In this document: one piece after another, positions 37,640 to 49,410 of the stretch
Position numbering within the stretch: the stretch's first letter is position 1
Layout of the letters: each line of letters starts with the position of its first letter
Assembly (NCBI GenBank): GCA_025667525.1
Contig: CM046876.1
Coordinates: 28,297,224 to 28,361,223 of the forward strand
DNA length: 64,000 nucleotides
Direction: 5' to 3'
Source of the DNA: Glebionis coronaria
Taxonomy: Eukaryota > Streptophyta > Magnoliopsida > Asterales > Asteraceae
The notes under the pieces: model-generated
What the model was told of the DNA's origin: nothing
Databases searched by the model: none
Seen by the model: the letters and a program-made list of their open reading frames with translations, nothing else
Translations under genes and position numbers: made by a program

Positions 37640-39520
37640 GCCGGTTTTTACATGATTCATTAAAGATTTCGCGAAAATTGCGAGACCTCTGACCCAACTT
37701 CTAGAGAAAGAACCAACGTTCGATTTCAATGATGAATGTCTTCTAGCCTTTGAACCTCTCAAAGAAAATCTTACATGCACATCAATAATCGCAAGCCCTA
37801 ATTGGAATCTTCCATTTTTGCTTATGTGTCATGCAAGTGAACATGCCCTTGGAGCCGTCCTTGGACAAAAAGATGGAAAACAATTTCACCCCATATATTT
37901 TGCTAGTAGAACCTTAAACACAGCTAAACAAAATTACACCATTACAAAAAAAGAACTCATGGTTGTAGTTTACACGTTTGACAAATTTCGAGCATACCTC
38001 GTTTTATCCAAAACGATAGTTTACACCGATCACTCAACTCATAAATATTTGTTCAAAAAGAAAGAAGCCAAACCACGCCTCATATGTCGGATATTGCATT
38101 TGCAAGAATTTGATTTAGAGATAAAAGATAAAAAAGGAGCAGAAAATGTTACAGCGATCACTTATCTCGCATTATTAATGACGATTCAAGCAATGATGAA
38201 ATCGATGATTTTGCCGACGAGCATATTATGCAAGTAAAAACTAGTGACACATCATGGTTCGCAGATTTTGCAAACTATTTGGATGTAGGTATCTTACGTA
38301 AGTGAATGACATACCAAAGAGAAGAAGAAATTATTTTCCGAACTCAAGAAATACTTTTGGGATGACCCCCATCTCTTTAAAGTATGTCCCGATGGAATGA
38401 TCCGACGTTGTATTTCCGGATGCGAAACTCGAAAAATTCTTGATGAATGTCATTTCGGACCGGAAGACATTACGCCGCGAACACAACCGCTAAAAAAGTG
38501 TTCGACGCAGGTTTTTATTGGCCTACAATCGTTCGTGAAGCTCATACCTTATTCCGCCTTTGTGAAGCATTTCAAAAGACTGGAAACATTACCAAAAGAG
38601 ATGAAATGCCTCTCAATAATATCCAAGTCTACGAAATATTTGACGTGTGGGGTATCGACTTCATGGGACCATTTCCTAAATCGTACAAATGTGAATACAT
38701 TTTAGTCGCCTTCGACTATGTGTCAAAATGGGCCGAAGCTCATGCCTTGCAAACCAATGATGCAAGAGTTGTTATAGCATTCTTAAAAAAAATATTTTGT
38801 CGCTTTGGAATTCCAAAAGCACTTATAAGCGACAGGGGAACTCATTTCTATGACAAACTCATAGATAAAGTCATGAAAAGATATGGAGTTAACCATTGTT
38901 TTTCCACATCTTACCATCCACAAACGAGTGGCTAAGTTGAAAACACTAATAGAGCTCTTAAACTAATCATCTAAAAGGCCGTCAAAAACAACCCTGCTTA
39001 TTGGTCTAAAAAATTAGAAGATGCTCTATGGGCCTTTCGTACCGGATTCAAAACACCCCCTGGAACAATCCCATACAAGCTTTTGTATGGAAAAACATGC
39101 CATACACCGATCGAAATCGAACATCGTGCATATTGGGCACTCAGAAATTGCCACCCCGATCTTATCGCAGAAAAGAGAATTTTTCAACTTCACGAGTTTA
39201 TACAAAGCTTATGAAAGTTCTCGTTTATACAAAGCCCGAACTAAAGTGTGGCATGATCAAAAACTAAGATTAAGAAAAGATTTCAAGCATGAAACAAAGT
39301 ACTCCTCTTTATCTTGAAATATAAGTTCAAACAACTCAAACTCACTTCGAGATGGACCGGACCTTATACAATGAAGTACCAATATCCATCCGGATATGTC
39401 GAGCTATATGGTAGAGACAACACCACCTTTATTATCAATGGACATAGACTTAAGCTCTACCATAAGGAGAAACACTTTAACGAACAAAATGGAGAAGAAG
39501 TCCCATTCTACATGAAATAA
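37640..39520 (+). pseudogene. Gypsy-1 RNase H and integrase remnant
   Basis: RNase [34 protein letters not shown] and [10 protein letters not shown] (37818-38060). Integrase: zinc region from CHFG (38447) to [20 protein letters not shown], then [50 protein letters not shown] and YHPQTSG followed by a TAA near 38933. The Glu-bearing VENTNRAL follows. The C-terminal segment (SRWTGPYTMKYQYPSGYVEL, 39314-39520) ends at TAA 39518. Several frame changes occur between 38230 and 39310. Confidence 0.87.
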
Positions 39521-40699
39521 TCCCGAGTAGCCGAGTCAGGCTGAAAACTCTAAACTTAGCGCTTCTCGAAAGGCAATCCGTGTTTTATCCCCTACTTTTT
39601 ACCTTAAGTTTTGAGGAGGGCCTGTAAATAAATAAAACCGTCCTTGTATATATTTTGCATGTATTTTATTTGTTATGTTTATGCAGGAAAAAACAATTTG
39701 GAGCTTTTATGCTAGATTCATAATTTTGATCCACAACAAACTTTCTACTTAGCCTCGAGAAGTTCTTGTTTCCCTTTTCATTTTCTCTATTTTTAGTTTT
39801 ATGAGTTCTCACATCGAGGGCGATGTTTACCTTAAGTGTGGAGGAGGAGACAAAAAGAAAAATAAAATAAATCAATTTCTCCATACTATTTAAAAAATTT
39901 AACCTTTTCAAAAATACAAATAAAGATATGTTATAAATAAATAAGTTTTTAGCAAAGAAGAAATCTCATTGATTGAAACTATAACTAAGCACATATCATC
40001 CACCAAATATGTGAGAAAAACCGTGCCTTTATATTTTTGTATTTTGTGTGAAAGCCGATAAATTAGTATACTTTAGAACTTGTGCTTGATCATCGTTTAT
40101 TAAACCACAATGAGGTTAATTTATATATTTTTTTGAGAAAAGGTAAAATAAATCCCTTATTATCATTTTAGTCGAGCTACACTAGCTTCTATGTGTTATA
40201 TTACCCATTGTGCCGATATCCTCATATTTATGCCTTTCACTGTCAATTCGTAAGTGTATGTGATGTCATTTAAGAAAAAGAAGAGAGAGAAAAAAGAAAT
40301 AAAGTATTCTAATAAAGTTTGTTCTACGACTTTGACAAGACATATTGTGTTACTAAACCCTCATCATTATCACATTTTTCCTCTTTTCAAACTTATTTGG
40401 TGCTCACGCCGCAGTGGTTATGTTTACGTGTATTGTACAAGCATATGGTAGCTATCTAGTTTATGTCCGAGCTATTTGAGTGTTATCTTACATTTTCCCT
40501 TGTGAGTGACATTTGTGTGAACTTAAAATCTAAATACTATTCCCATGTGAGGTGTCGAAATTATTGTGTCATTTGCTTATGCTACTTAGAAACCTAATTA
40601 TTTTCCTATTATGCTTCATATACTTATGCTTTTAAAATCTAACCTTGTTTTCTCTCTTTAATTGTTTGAGGGCAAGCAATAGCGAAGTGTGGAGGAATT
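39521..40699 (+). other. Gypsy-1 3' untranslated region and polypurine tract
   Basis: No env-like frame is visible. AAGTGTGGAGGAG-type purine tracts occur at about 39833-39846 and 40686-40699. The second directly precedes the LTR start TGATAACACC and is the functional candidate. Between them is AT-rich DNA. Confidence 0.7.
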
Positions 40700-41892
40700 T
40701 GATAACACCAAAATTATACATATTTAATCCGTTGCTATTATCTCATTTTGTATGTTAATAAAGGACTTTTGATACTTAAGCATTGCGTTTTATATACAGG
40801 TTGAAAGATTGAAGGACAAAATTAAAAGAAAGCAAAAAGAAGTCCTTAGTTGCAATAAAGAAAAAATAAGTCAACAAAAGATTCTAGACGCACTAAAAGT
40901 GCGACGCACTTTTTCAGAAGTGCGGCGCACAACCGCCACTTCCAATGTGCGACGAACATTTAGGAAAGTGTGGCGCAAATTGACCTCCAGACAACACTAT
41001 AAATAGAGGGCTTCTCTTCTCATTTTCATATGCCAATCCCACTCTTCTCTAATACAACCTACTCTGAGTATTCTAGCTTCATTGGTACATTTTCAGTAGA
41101 ATTCCACTTTTGGGAAATAATTTTAACAAGAGTATCTTACTCTTCGGTTCGTGGAAAGGCGATACAATCGTTTGTACTCGTCATTTCGTTCAATCTAAGT
41201 ATGATGTTCTTTTACTCTTTTTCATTTGTTACTTTGATTGCTACGCTAGGCTAAATTATTTGTGACTATATGGGTATGTGATTATAATCAGTGATGATGC
41301 TATGATATGATCCTTTATAAATTGATTTCAAGCTTAAGTTGTAGAACCACGTTGCCACTTAGTTCTATCACGTTGTTTTACCAAAATTGATTTATTAAGA
41401 TAGTTTGACGCCGAGAGGGTCAAGTTGTTATAAAAAGTTTCTAAAAGAATTGTCTATGGTTTTTGAATCTTTGGTTGGAGAGATCCGCTTAGATATTTTT
41501 ATAAAATATTGAACTTGTTGGAAATTTGTTTTAAGCTTAGTCGCTTAATAAGACATAAGTCTTGAATCAGACCAAGTGAATTGTGAAAACGCCATTTTGA
41601 CGAAAAAAGTTTATCACGTTTTACCTACCTAATCATATCTCGATCATTATTATCATCATCACAAAGTTATATGAGCTATCCCATATTAGTCATATTTATC
41701 ATCATATTGTTACTTCAGTTATTGTTTATCTTCAATTATTATTTTGATATCAAAACGAAACTAAGTCCTTGTGAACGATCCTGGCTTACCACTACAAAAC
41801 TAAACGAAAGGGTATACTTGCCCGTGTTTGTATTCTAGTCCACTGTTTGGTCAATCCTTGTTATAAATTTAAGACTTGCGAAATGAACATCA
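40700..41892 (+). repeat. 3' LTR of Gypsy-1 (about 1,193 bp)
   Basis: It starts TGATAACACC after a purine tract and ends AAATGAACATCA. The ends align with the Gypsy-2 LTR (TGATAACGCC ... CGCATCA), including a shared GTGAACGATC stretch near the end. A TATA box (CTATAAATAG, about 40999-41008) is present. GTGCGACGCAC-like repeats occur at 40900-40980. Copia-3 coding sequence starts directly after it. Confidence 0.82.
40998..41008 (+). promoter_or_regulatory. TATA box in the Gypsy-1 LTR
   Basis: ACTATAAATAGAGGG matches a plant TATA box and is placed about 300 bp into the LTR, as expected for a retrotransposon promoter. Confidence 0.6.
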
Positions 41893-42396
41893 TACGCCGA
41901 CTCGGATCATGCGGGAGACTATGTAGACCAGAAAAGCACTAGCGGTATTTGTACCCTTATGGGTTGTTGTTTAACTTCTTGGTTCTCTAAGAAACAAACC
42001 GCTCTTTCCATATCCACCACGGAATGCGAGTATGTGAGTGCCGGTAAAGCTTGTCAACAAGCTCTATGGATGAAGCAAGCCCTTGTTGTTTACGAGATTA
42101 CACTGAATGATGTTCCCATCATGTGTGATAATAAGGGTGCAATAGACCTTAGCAAGAATCCCGTGCAACATTCACTAACTAAGAACATACAGATTCACCA
42201 CCATTTCCTTAGGGATAATATTCAAAAGGGGAACATTTCTATTGAGAAGGTACCCTTGGTAGGAAACGTAGCCGACATCTTCACTAAGCCACTTAAGAGG
42301 CTACCTTTTAATTACTTGCGTCTAGGTATAGGTTTGATGGAACATATCACTGGAATGTTCTTGTTTTATCGAGTCTTTTCTCTTTTATGTCTTTAG
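41893..42396 (+). pseudogene. Copia-3 RNase H domain remnant
   Basis: The frame reads YADSDHAGDYVDQKSTSGIC, then SWFSKKQTALSISTTECEYV, CQQALWMKQAL, DNKGAIDLSKNPVQHSLTKN and VADIFTKPLKRLPFNYLRLG. These are the catalytic Asp/Glu blocks of copia RNase H. It lacks its N-terminal half and all upstream pol domains because Gypsy-1 abuts it. The remaining frame is intact to TAG near 42394. Confidence 0.9.
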
Positions 42397-43056
42397 TTTC
42401 TTTGAGTCTCTTTAAACTCTTTTGAAAATTCTTCTCCCTTTATTTTTCAAAACGACTCAAAGTTCTTTCTAAAATAGTCGAGAAATGTTTTTGCATTGTT
42501 AATCCAATCTAAAAACTTTTTTCATGATTTCTTGCTATTAATATCGAACATACATAATTCATATGTATGGGTCACTCAATAATAGCGAGAACAACATTGA
42601 ACTATGGAGGATTCATGGATTATCAAAATATGTCATGACTATGTGTCTAGATAATCACACCTCTAACATCGATTTTACTTTAAAATCTAAGAATTTTGGT
42701 CAAAGTCGTGTTTGTTGAGTTCTTGTGTGTTTCTTAGTCTTGTATTGCTCTTAAGCATGGCTTTATGACAAGTTAGACTAGAATATTAGGATATGTTGAA
42801 TTGGAAAATTCTCCTTGTCCTTCAAAAGAGACCCTTTGTCGGCGGATCCTTAAATGTCCGACAGGTCCATATATTTATGGAACCGCATGTACATTTGTTG
42901 AACCGCGGGCAGAATCATCTAAAAACGGGTTTTTTAAAACTCCAAATTTCTCCAACACTTTTTGGAATCTTTGTTTCAAACCTTTGACCACTCCCAAAAT
43001 ATCTTGTGCTTTTTCTACTTAACCCTAAGCATTTTTCATCCATTTCTCAAATCAAA

Positions 43057-43305
43057 ATGTCTTATTCACCAAATGAAAGCCTTGATCCACCTCCATTTTC
43101 TCCTATTTATTTCAATCCAAATTCACCCAAGAACACACCAAATCAAATCTCTTCTCCTTCTAAGAAAATTGATTTTGGAAACTCTCCTTTTTCACCACTT
43201 CCCTTTTGTGTTCTTCCTCCATCACATGATAATGTCATGCATCATGGAACATATTGTTATTTTTTTCAATATCAACATCTTGCCATGTCTCACATCTATG
43301 ATTAG
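43057..43305 (+). pseudogene. Short Ser/Pro-rich ORF in the Copia-3 3' region
   Basis: From ATG at 43057 the frame reads MSYSPNESLDPPPFSPIYFN and stays Pro/Ser-rich for 82 residues to TAG at 43303. The function is unknown. It may be a remnant of an additional ORF that some copias carry after RNase H. It could also be chance. Confidence 0.35.
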
Positions 43306-43429
43306 TTGAATCACATCAAGAGTCTTTTAGTCAAGACTCCTCTCCATTATGACTACGAGACCATTGCCAAGCCTCCACCACCACATTCCGCTACCACCTC
43401 GTCTTCTAATTAAGCATGTGTGTTGCTTA

Positions 43430-43946
43430 TGTTGGGAATAAAATGTAGCCAGTATAATTGAACGCTGACAAGAAGAAAACAAGCGTTGATAAGAAGAAAA
43501 CAAACGTTGACAGATAAAGCGTTGACAGGAAGAAGTCAAGCATTGATAGGTTGAAGACAAGCACTGATAGAAAGATATGGTCTGCGTGTATTTTGTTTCT
43601 AGTTTGTTTCTAGTAAAGATAGGATCAACAATGTATTTTTTATAATTATCTTTACCTAGAATAGCTGATACGTAGACTCTTGTACAAGGCTTCTTATGTC
43701 TATAAAAGAAGACCTTTAGGTTATGTTTAATATAAGTTTTTCATACGTTTAACACTTTCATTGTAAGCAAGTTCATTATTATCAATCAAGTGAAAGTTTG
43801 TTTTACAACTGTTTGTGTGTTCTTATTTGAGTGTTAATTCCGCATAACACTTAAATTGTTTTATATACAAACAAAGTTTCTCTACGTGTTTAACTTGATC
43901 TAATCTCGTTTACACAATATAAATCGATCTATGTTTGGGATCAACA
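43430..43946 (+). repeat. 5' LTR of the TRIM-like element (517 bp)
   Basis: TGTTGGGAATAAAATG to GGGATCAACA. TATAAAAG at 43701-43708 lies in an inverted repeat (AAGGCTTCTT ... AAGAAGACCTT). The left part holds AAGCGTTGA(C/T)A-type short repeats (about 43460-43565). Confidence 0.92.
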
Positions 43947-43971
43947 AGTGGTATCAAGTTTAGGGGAGGAT

Positions 43972-44497
43972 TGTTAGGAATAAAATGTAGCCAGTATACT
44001 TGAACGCTGACAAGAAGAAAACAAGCGTTGATAAGAAGAAAACAAACGTTGACAGATCAAGCGTTGACAGGAAGAAGTCAAGCGTTGATAGGTTGAAGAC
44101 AAGCACTGATAGAAAAATATGGTCTACGCGTATTTTGTTTCTAGTTTGTTTCTAGTAAAGATAGGATCAACAATGTATTTTCTATAATTATCTTTACCTA
44201 GAATAGCTGATACGTAGACTCTTGTACAAGGCTTCTTATGTCTATAAAAGAAGACCTTTAGGTTATGTTTCATATGTTTCATATAAGTTTTTCATACGTT
44301 TAACACTTTCATTGTAAGCAAGTTCATTATTATCAATCAAGTGAAAGTTTGTTTTACAACTGTTTGTGTGTTCTTATTTGAGTGTTAATTCCGCATAACA
44401 CTTAAATTGTTTTATATACAAACAAAGTTTCTCTACGTGTTTAACTTGATCTAATCTCGTTTACACAAGCTAAATCGATCTAAGTTTGGGATCAACA
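43972..44497 (+). repeat. 3' LTR of the TRIM-like element (526 bp)
   Basis: Direct repeat of 43430-43946 starting TGTTAGGAATAAAATG and ending GATCAACA, followed by the GCTTA duplication. It carries the same AAGCGTTGA repeats and TATA hairpin, plus a short CATATGTTT duplication. Confidence 0.92.
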
Positions 44498-44967
44498 GCT
44501 TATTAATAAGACATACAATTTAAGCAAAGCTTATAGTTCTAGAGTAACTAGGATTAGATTCATGCTTAAGTTATAGGCTTGTTGCTCATACATCTTTGTA
44601 TGACTTATTTTCCTTGTATCTTTTCATGTTTTTGGATTAACATGATTTATTATGGATCTTGGATCTCTTTCTCTTCTCTTCTTATTTCTTTTTATTGTGT
44701 GACCTTTTCTATATTATGTTGGGTGTTTCTTTTCTTCTTCTAACCCTTCAATGTAGCTTGTCACCATAGCTCGATTCCTTGGTACCCCGGGCAAGGGGGA
44801 ATAAGTACCACGGGGGAGCATTAGCAGATTTCGATTCTTTTCTTCTACAAAGAATTTTGCTACCTTTTTGCTTCGACAAAGGGGGAGAAATAAAATAAAC
44901 TCGTCTTATAAAATCTTGTCTTTATACTTGATTGAGTTTATGTATTTTTGAAATAAAAAAGGGGGAT

Positions 44968-46282
44968 TGTTAATGCAGTGATGCCTAAAAACGTTACTTG
45001 CATTTTCTGGTCTCACTTTGTTTTGATTAGGACAATACACAAAAACAAGCATTTACGAAAACAATGAAAATCGAATTCTTGAGTTCAAGTATTTTTCATT
45101 TCATCCATTATCACTTAAGTTATGAACAAACAAGTTCTCAACCTAACTAACTAATCAAGGATTTCTTTTTTATTTTAACTTACTTTTTATTAAGAGTGAC
45201 AAAAGTTTTTAATAAACTTTATTTTTTATTTTAACTTACTCAACCTAACTAACTAATCAAGTTCTCAACCTAACTAACTAATCAAGGATATATTTTTTAT
45301 TTTAACTTACTTTTTATTTTTTAAGAAAATGTTTTTTTTAATAGAAATTGAAAATTTGAATATGGCATATTCCTTTTGGTTTAACAATATCCTTTGAGGG
45401 TAAAAACTGTACCAGTTGGAACTTCCCCAATAAAAGACAAAAAGGAGCGGAGTCTACGATCAGGGTTCCAAATATAGGGGTACGGTTCCTTATCGATAAG
45501 GAACCGCAGGCCTACTTAAGGAATAGCGCCCAGTTATGACCGTTGGGCTCTTGTCTTATAAATAATAGACCATTTCTAGATTTTCATCTCACCTTATTTT
45601 TATAAAAATTTCCAGATTCAATCCACCTTCTTAAATCACTCAAATCATTGATAATTTGGTTGAATACTACTTGTTTAGAAGTGAATCTTTCTCCTCCCTT
45701 CTCATCCTCTCAAGTGCAAAGAGAAGAACATTTTCATCCTTGTAGTGTTATGTTTACCTCAAGATCCATTGAAGATCAAAACTTTATTTCTTTCTTGTGT
45801 TGTTGTGAAGATTCAAATTCTTGTGTATATTTTGATTTTGTGTATGTATTGTGGTTAAAACTTAGGCCTCAAAGTATATTGGTGTAGATTGGTCCTAGCT
45901 AGATTAGGACTCGACATTTAGCTTAGAGTTAGAAACTGGTTAATCGGTGTGTACGGTTTCTCCACCTTAAGGAGCTTGTTGATTAGTGAACTCTCGAGTA
46001 AGGAGTACTCTAGGAGTGGAGTAGGAACGAGGAGTGAGCTTCGTTGTCGAACGACTATAAATCCTTGGTGTTTGGTTTGATCTTTCCTTTCCTTAACTCT
46101 TTCCATATTATTACTTATTGCATATACTTGTGATTATTAGTTTAGATCCACTATCTATTGTTCATATTGTGCATAATAGGATTTCACATAATCACTAAAG
46201 TATAAGTTTTTTGAGAAGGGTTTTTAAAAACCGATCTTTAACCAAGTAAACTTAAGAAACTATTCACCCCCCTATAGTTTCT
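44968..46282 (+). repeat. 3' LTR of Copia-3 (about 1.3 kb, right end approximate)
   Basis: It starts TGTTAATGCAGTG after AAAAAAGGGGGAT. A TATA-like CTTATAAATAATAG lies near 45554. The right part (AAACTATTCACCCCCCTATAG, 46258-46278) resembles the usual end of such LTRs. The exact CA terminus is not visible where gypsy sequence begins. No open frame inside looks real. Confidence 0.65.
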
Positions 46283-46461
46283 AAATATTCGAATTTAAAG
46301 GACTTGGAAAAGGGTCGCATGAAGTCAATACCCCACATGTCAAATATTTCACAGACTTGATTATTATTGAGAGGCATTTCCTCTCTTTTGGAAATGTTGT
46401 CACTCTTTTGACATGCTTCGAAATGGTGGACTAAGGTATGAGCTTCACTAACAATTATCAA
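46283..46461 (-). pseudogene. Gypsy integrase scrap
   Basis: The minus strand reads IVSEAHTLVHHFEACQKSDN, then CEIFDMWGIDFMRPFSKSFKFEY, the zinc-region end and first catalytic block of a gypsy integrase. It resembles the same part of Gypsy-1 and Gypsy-2 but is a separate, older copy. It is cut by the Copia-3 LTR on one side and by the TIR element on the other. Confidence 0.85.
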
Positions 46462-46730
46462 AATTAGTATCTTTTAAACCGTTAATTGTTCCCCACAAAA
46501 AAATACATCATCGTGACGAGTATTTAATTATCTTTCTATAGATATGCTATATGATATACTTTCGACAAATTTTTTTTTGTTATTTTTACGGTTTTTTTTC
46601 GTTGTCGAAACTTATCCTCTATAATACTCATATCATATATAATGTAACATTAGTATCATATATGATTTAACAATAATATGTGACTTAAAACTATGTTTTG
46701 AGATTTAAAACTAATATCATATATGGAATA

Positions 46731-48335
46731 TGATGCGTGTCCGTCGTGTGATGGATTAGATTGAAAGAAGTTTTAAATTTATAAACACGAATTACCGGAA
46801 TGACTAAAAACGCACGAGAAAGTATGACCCTTTCGTTTGTGTATAGCTTTTATGTGGTAATACCGAGATCGTTCACGGGGATTTGGAAAACCTATGATCA
46901 TTCAAAAATCTGCTATAATCTTTTTTATTGTAGCAATTGTAGACAAACAAATAATAAGTAATATGATGAGATTAACAATAAGATTAAAGGCAACACTTGG
47001 TAAAGACTAGTTTGGGCATCCGTTGTGGTATGATTGTGATGACACATTTAACATATATATGATTATGACAATTATATGGTTAATCCAATCTATTGTTTTC
47101 AAAGGTTTCAATCCTCGTCAAGACTTTGGTTAAAGATAACAAGCATGTGACTCAATCACTCAATTCAAGACTTAATCCATCTTCAACTCATTCGATTCAC
47201 GGTCGTTTCACAAATTTTCTAACACTTATAATTATGGCTCTTGATAATCAAAACTTCTTAAGAAATGATCAATACAAAAGATAGCCAATCATAGACAAAC
47301 CAGCTATGACTTGTTGATAGAAAATAACCTTTCGATCTATGAAAACTTTATCAACAAATTAAGTTTTGACAACAAATGTCACATGAAACATAAGTACCAA
47401 TGGTTTAAATGAAAGCATGAAATTGAAATAAACATAAATCACAATCACAACCACTACTTCATACCACAAACATCATCCTACCATGTGTAGAATGAGATTT
47501 AGCTACTCATAATGAACAATGAAATAAACTCAAAAATGATAGTCTTATAAGTCATAATCAAGAGTCTTAAAAAGTAGGAATATAGTGATAATGGTTAGGG
47601 TAATTATCCCTAAGAGTTTCGTGATGTTAACTTTGCTTTTCGGACTCCAAAAGTGACTTTTCTTGCACCACCTTGCTCAAATCCGGGAATGGTGTTTTGG
47701 ACAAGGTTGAGAGAGTTTATTAACTAGCAATAACACATACAAGTATGTTATGAAAGTGTAACATGATGGGATTATGAAAGTTGTGATCCCATGGGTCTTA
47801 TTTATTAGTAGATTGATGGCATAGACTTGAATGCATGGCTTGTTGGCAAAGGTTTATGCTCGGAGACAAAGGAAGTCTAGAACCTTCTTGTGTGTTCTTG
47901 TGTGTTCTCGTGTGTTCTTTAGAAGCTTCAAGAATGCATGTAGAAATCTATCAATATGGAAGTAGTGGGTGGCAACTTTGGATTTCGCTAGTGGCAACTT
48001 TAAGAAATGTTGGTGGTAACTTTGGATTTCGCCAGTGGCAACTTCCATGCTGAGTGACTTGTACATTTCTTGAAAACACTTGTTCTTGCACCCGAAATAG
48101 ATCGTCAAAGGCTTATAATTCGTACACGGGTCTTGAACTTTGACTAGGATTCTTCGTAATCGTACTAATCTTCACATTTGCATTGCTTTATAATTTATTC
48201 CTGCAATTGGCTACACAAAGAGTTGCAAACACATTTTGGCACAAATATGCACAAAAGTGTTATAGAAATAACCAATATACATGTACAATAGTACGAATAA
48301 TGCTCCCAAAAACATATTGGATTTGGGCGTTATCA
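46731..48335 (-). repeat. 3' LTR of Gypsy-2 (about 1,605 bp)
   Basis: Begins (plus strand) TGATGCGTGTCCG and ends GGGCGTTATCA, followed by the purine tract AAGTGTGAGGGGATT on the minus strand. Four GTGGCAACTTT-like units lie at 47967-48045. Confidence 0.92.
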
Positions 48336-49410
48336 AATCCCCTCACACTTAATTTTTGCTTGCCCTCAAGCAAGAAGAAAAGAAAATTAAATACAAAGGT
48401 ACATGTATTTTTATAAAATTTCGATGCAAGTCCACCAAGTATAAGTAAAAGATAAAAGTCATCGTCTTAAGTTTTTAAGCTTGAAAATTTGAGATATAAA
48501 GTCAATACCCATAAAAGTCTAGAAAGTCTTTATTTCTAACTATACTACACTAGCAACATATGAATTGAAGCAACATGTATCACGACTTAGCACATTGGCT
48601 AATCGATACCTTTTATTCATTCTTTTTCCTTCAACTTCATAACATTATAGCTCATTGGCTATTTATTTGTCTTTTTGACTTTTTCTTTCTTTTTTCTTCT
48701 TTTTTTTTGTTGGCTTAAACTCCTAGCGATGGATCAACATACTTGCAAAGTTCATGTTGTATTGACAAACATTGAGCTTGCAACCTTCTCCTATTTTTAA
48801 AATTTTTCTTCTAGTATTATATGAGACTTTGACTTAGGTAAGTTTAACACAAAAATATATCTCAAATCTTCAAAAATTACTGACTGGATAATTTCTTAAT
48901 TATTTATATACATTTTGCTTGAAACTTTTTATTTACGAGGGCAAACAAGAACAAAAAAGGTAAAATAGCCCATAAATATAGAAATTAAGCATTTTTTTTC
49001 TCGATTTCCCTACAACCCCCTCACACTTAAGTTTAGCATTGTCCTCAATGTGATGAAACTGAACAAAATTTAGGGAATAAGAGAAAAACCAGAATCACGT
49101 GCATATCATGCGTCACAAAGAATACACAGGAGTCTTGTCTTCGCCTTCAACTTGCGGTACCTACAAACACGATAAAACACACAAAAATACAAAAACACTA
49201 TATTTTTTGTTCTTATAGGTTTTTATAAAAGCGACACATGCTACACCTCCTCACACTTAAGCAAAACATTGGTTAAAATTTATGGGGTGTAAGCATGAAT
49301 TTATTTAAAAAGGAAAATCACACTTAAAAATGAAAATTTAAAACACACTGGTTGCCTCCTGAGAAGCGCTTATTTTATTATTGAGTTATCATCCTGACTC
49401 ATACTTCTTT
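48336..49410 (-). other. Gypsy-2 3' region with three purine-tract-like motifs
   Basis: CCTCACACTTAA on the plus strand (purine tract AAGTGTGAGG on the minus strand) occurs at about 48340, 49020 and 49247. The first is adjacent to the LTR and likely functional. No env-like frame is visible. Confidence 0.75.

Larger units (their letters stand above)
36230..41892 (+). mobile_element. Gypsy-1: 5'-truncated Ty3/gypsy (Athila-like) retrotransposon
   Basis: Plus-strand order is protease end, reverse transcriptase, RNase H, integrase, 3' untranslated region, polypurine tract and 3' LTR. Integrase after RNase H defines Ty3/gypsy. The 5' LTR, primer site, gag and most of the protease are missing. The left edge is approximate. 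Motifs match Gypsy-2 closely, so both belong to related families. Several stops and frame breaks show it is dead. Confidence 0.9.
43430..44497 (+). mobile_element. TRIM-like mini LTR element with a 25-bp internal region, target duplication GCTTA
   Basis: Two LTRs of 517 and 526 bp flank only 25 bp (43947-43971). That core holds a short primer site (GTGGTATCA) directly joined to a polypurine tract (TTTAGGGGAGGAT). GCTTA occurs at 43425-43429 and 44498-44502, a perfect target duplication. The LTRs differ at roughly ten positions and by a 9-bp insertion (CATATGTTT repeat at about 44270-44280). It has no coding capacity and must be moved in trans. Confidence 0.93.
41893..46282 (+). mobile_element. 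Copia-3: 5'-truncated Ty1/copia 3' part with 3' LTR
   Basis: It begins in mid RNase H at the Gypsy-1 LTR edge and runs through a 2.5-kb 3' region to a polypurine tract and LTR. G-rich tracts (CAAAGGGGGAGAAAT near 44876, AAAAAAGGGGGATTG at 44955) resemble those of Sirevirus-type copias. The RT and upstream parts are missing, probably lost together with the 5' part of Gypsy-1. A separate element (43430-44497) is inserted in it. Confidence 0.8.

Noticed and set aside
45648..45887. 79-codon ORF in the Copia-3 LTR
   Set aside because: It lies inside an LTR, resembles no protein and starts in U5-like sequence. Chance is the simplest reading.
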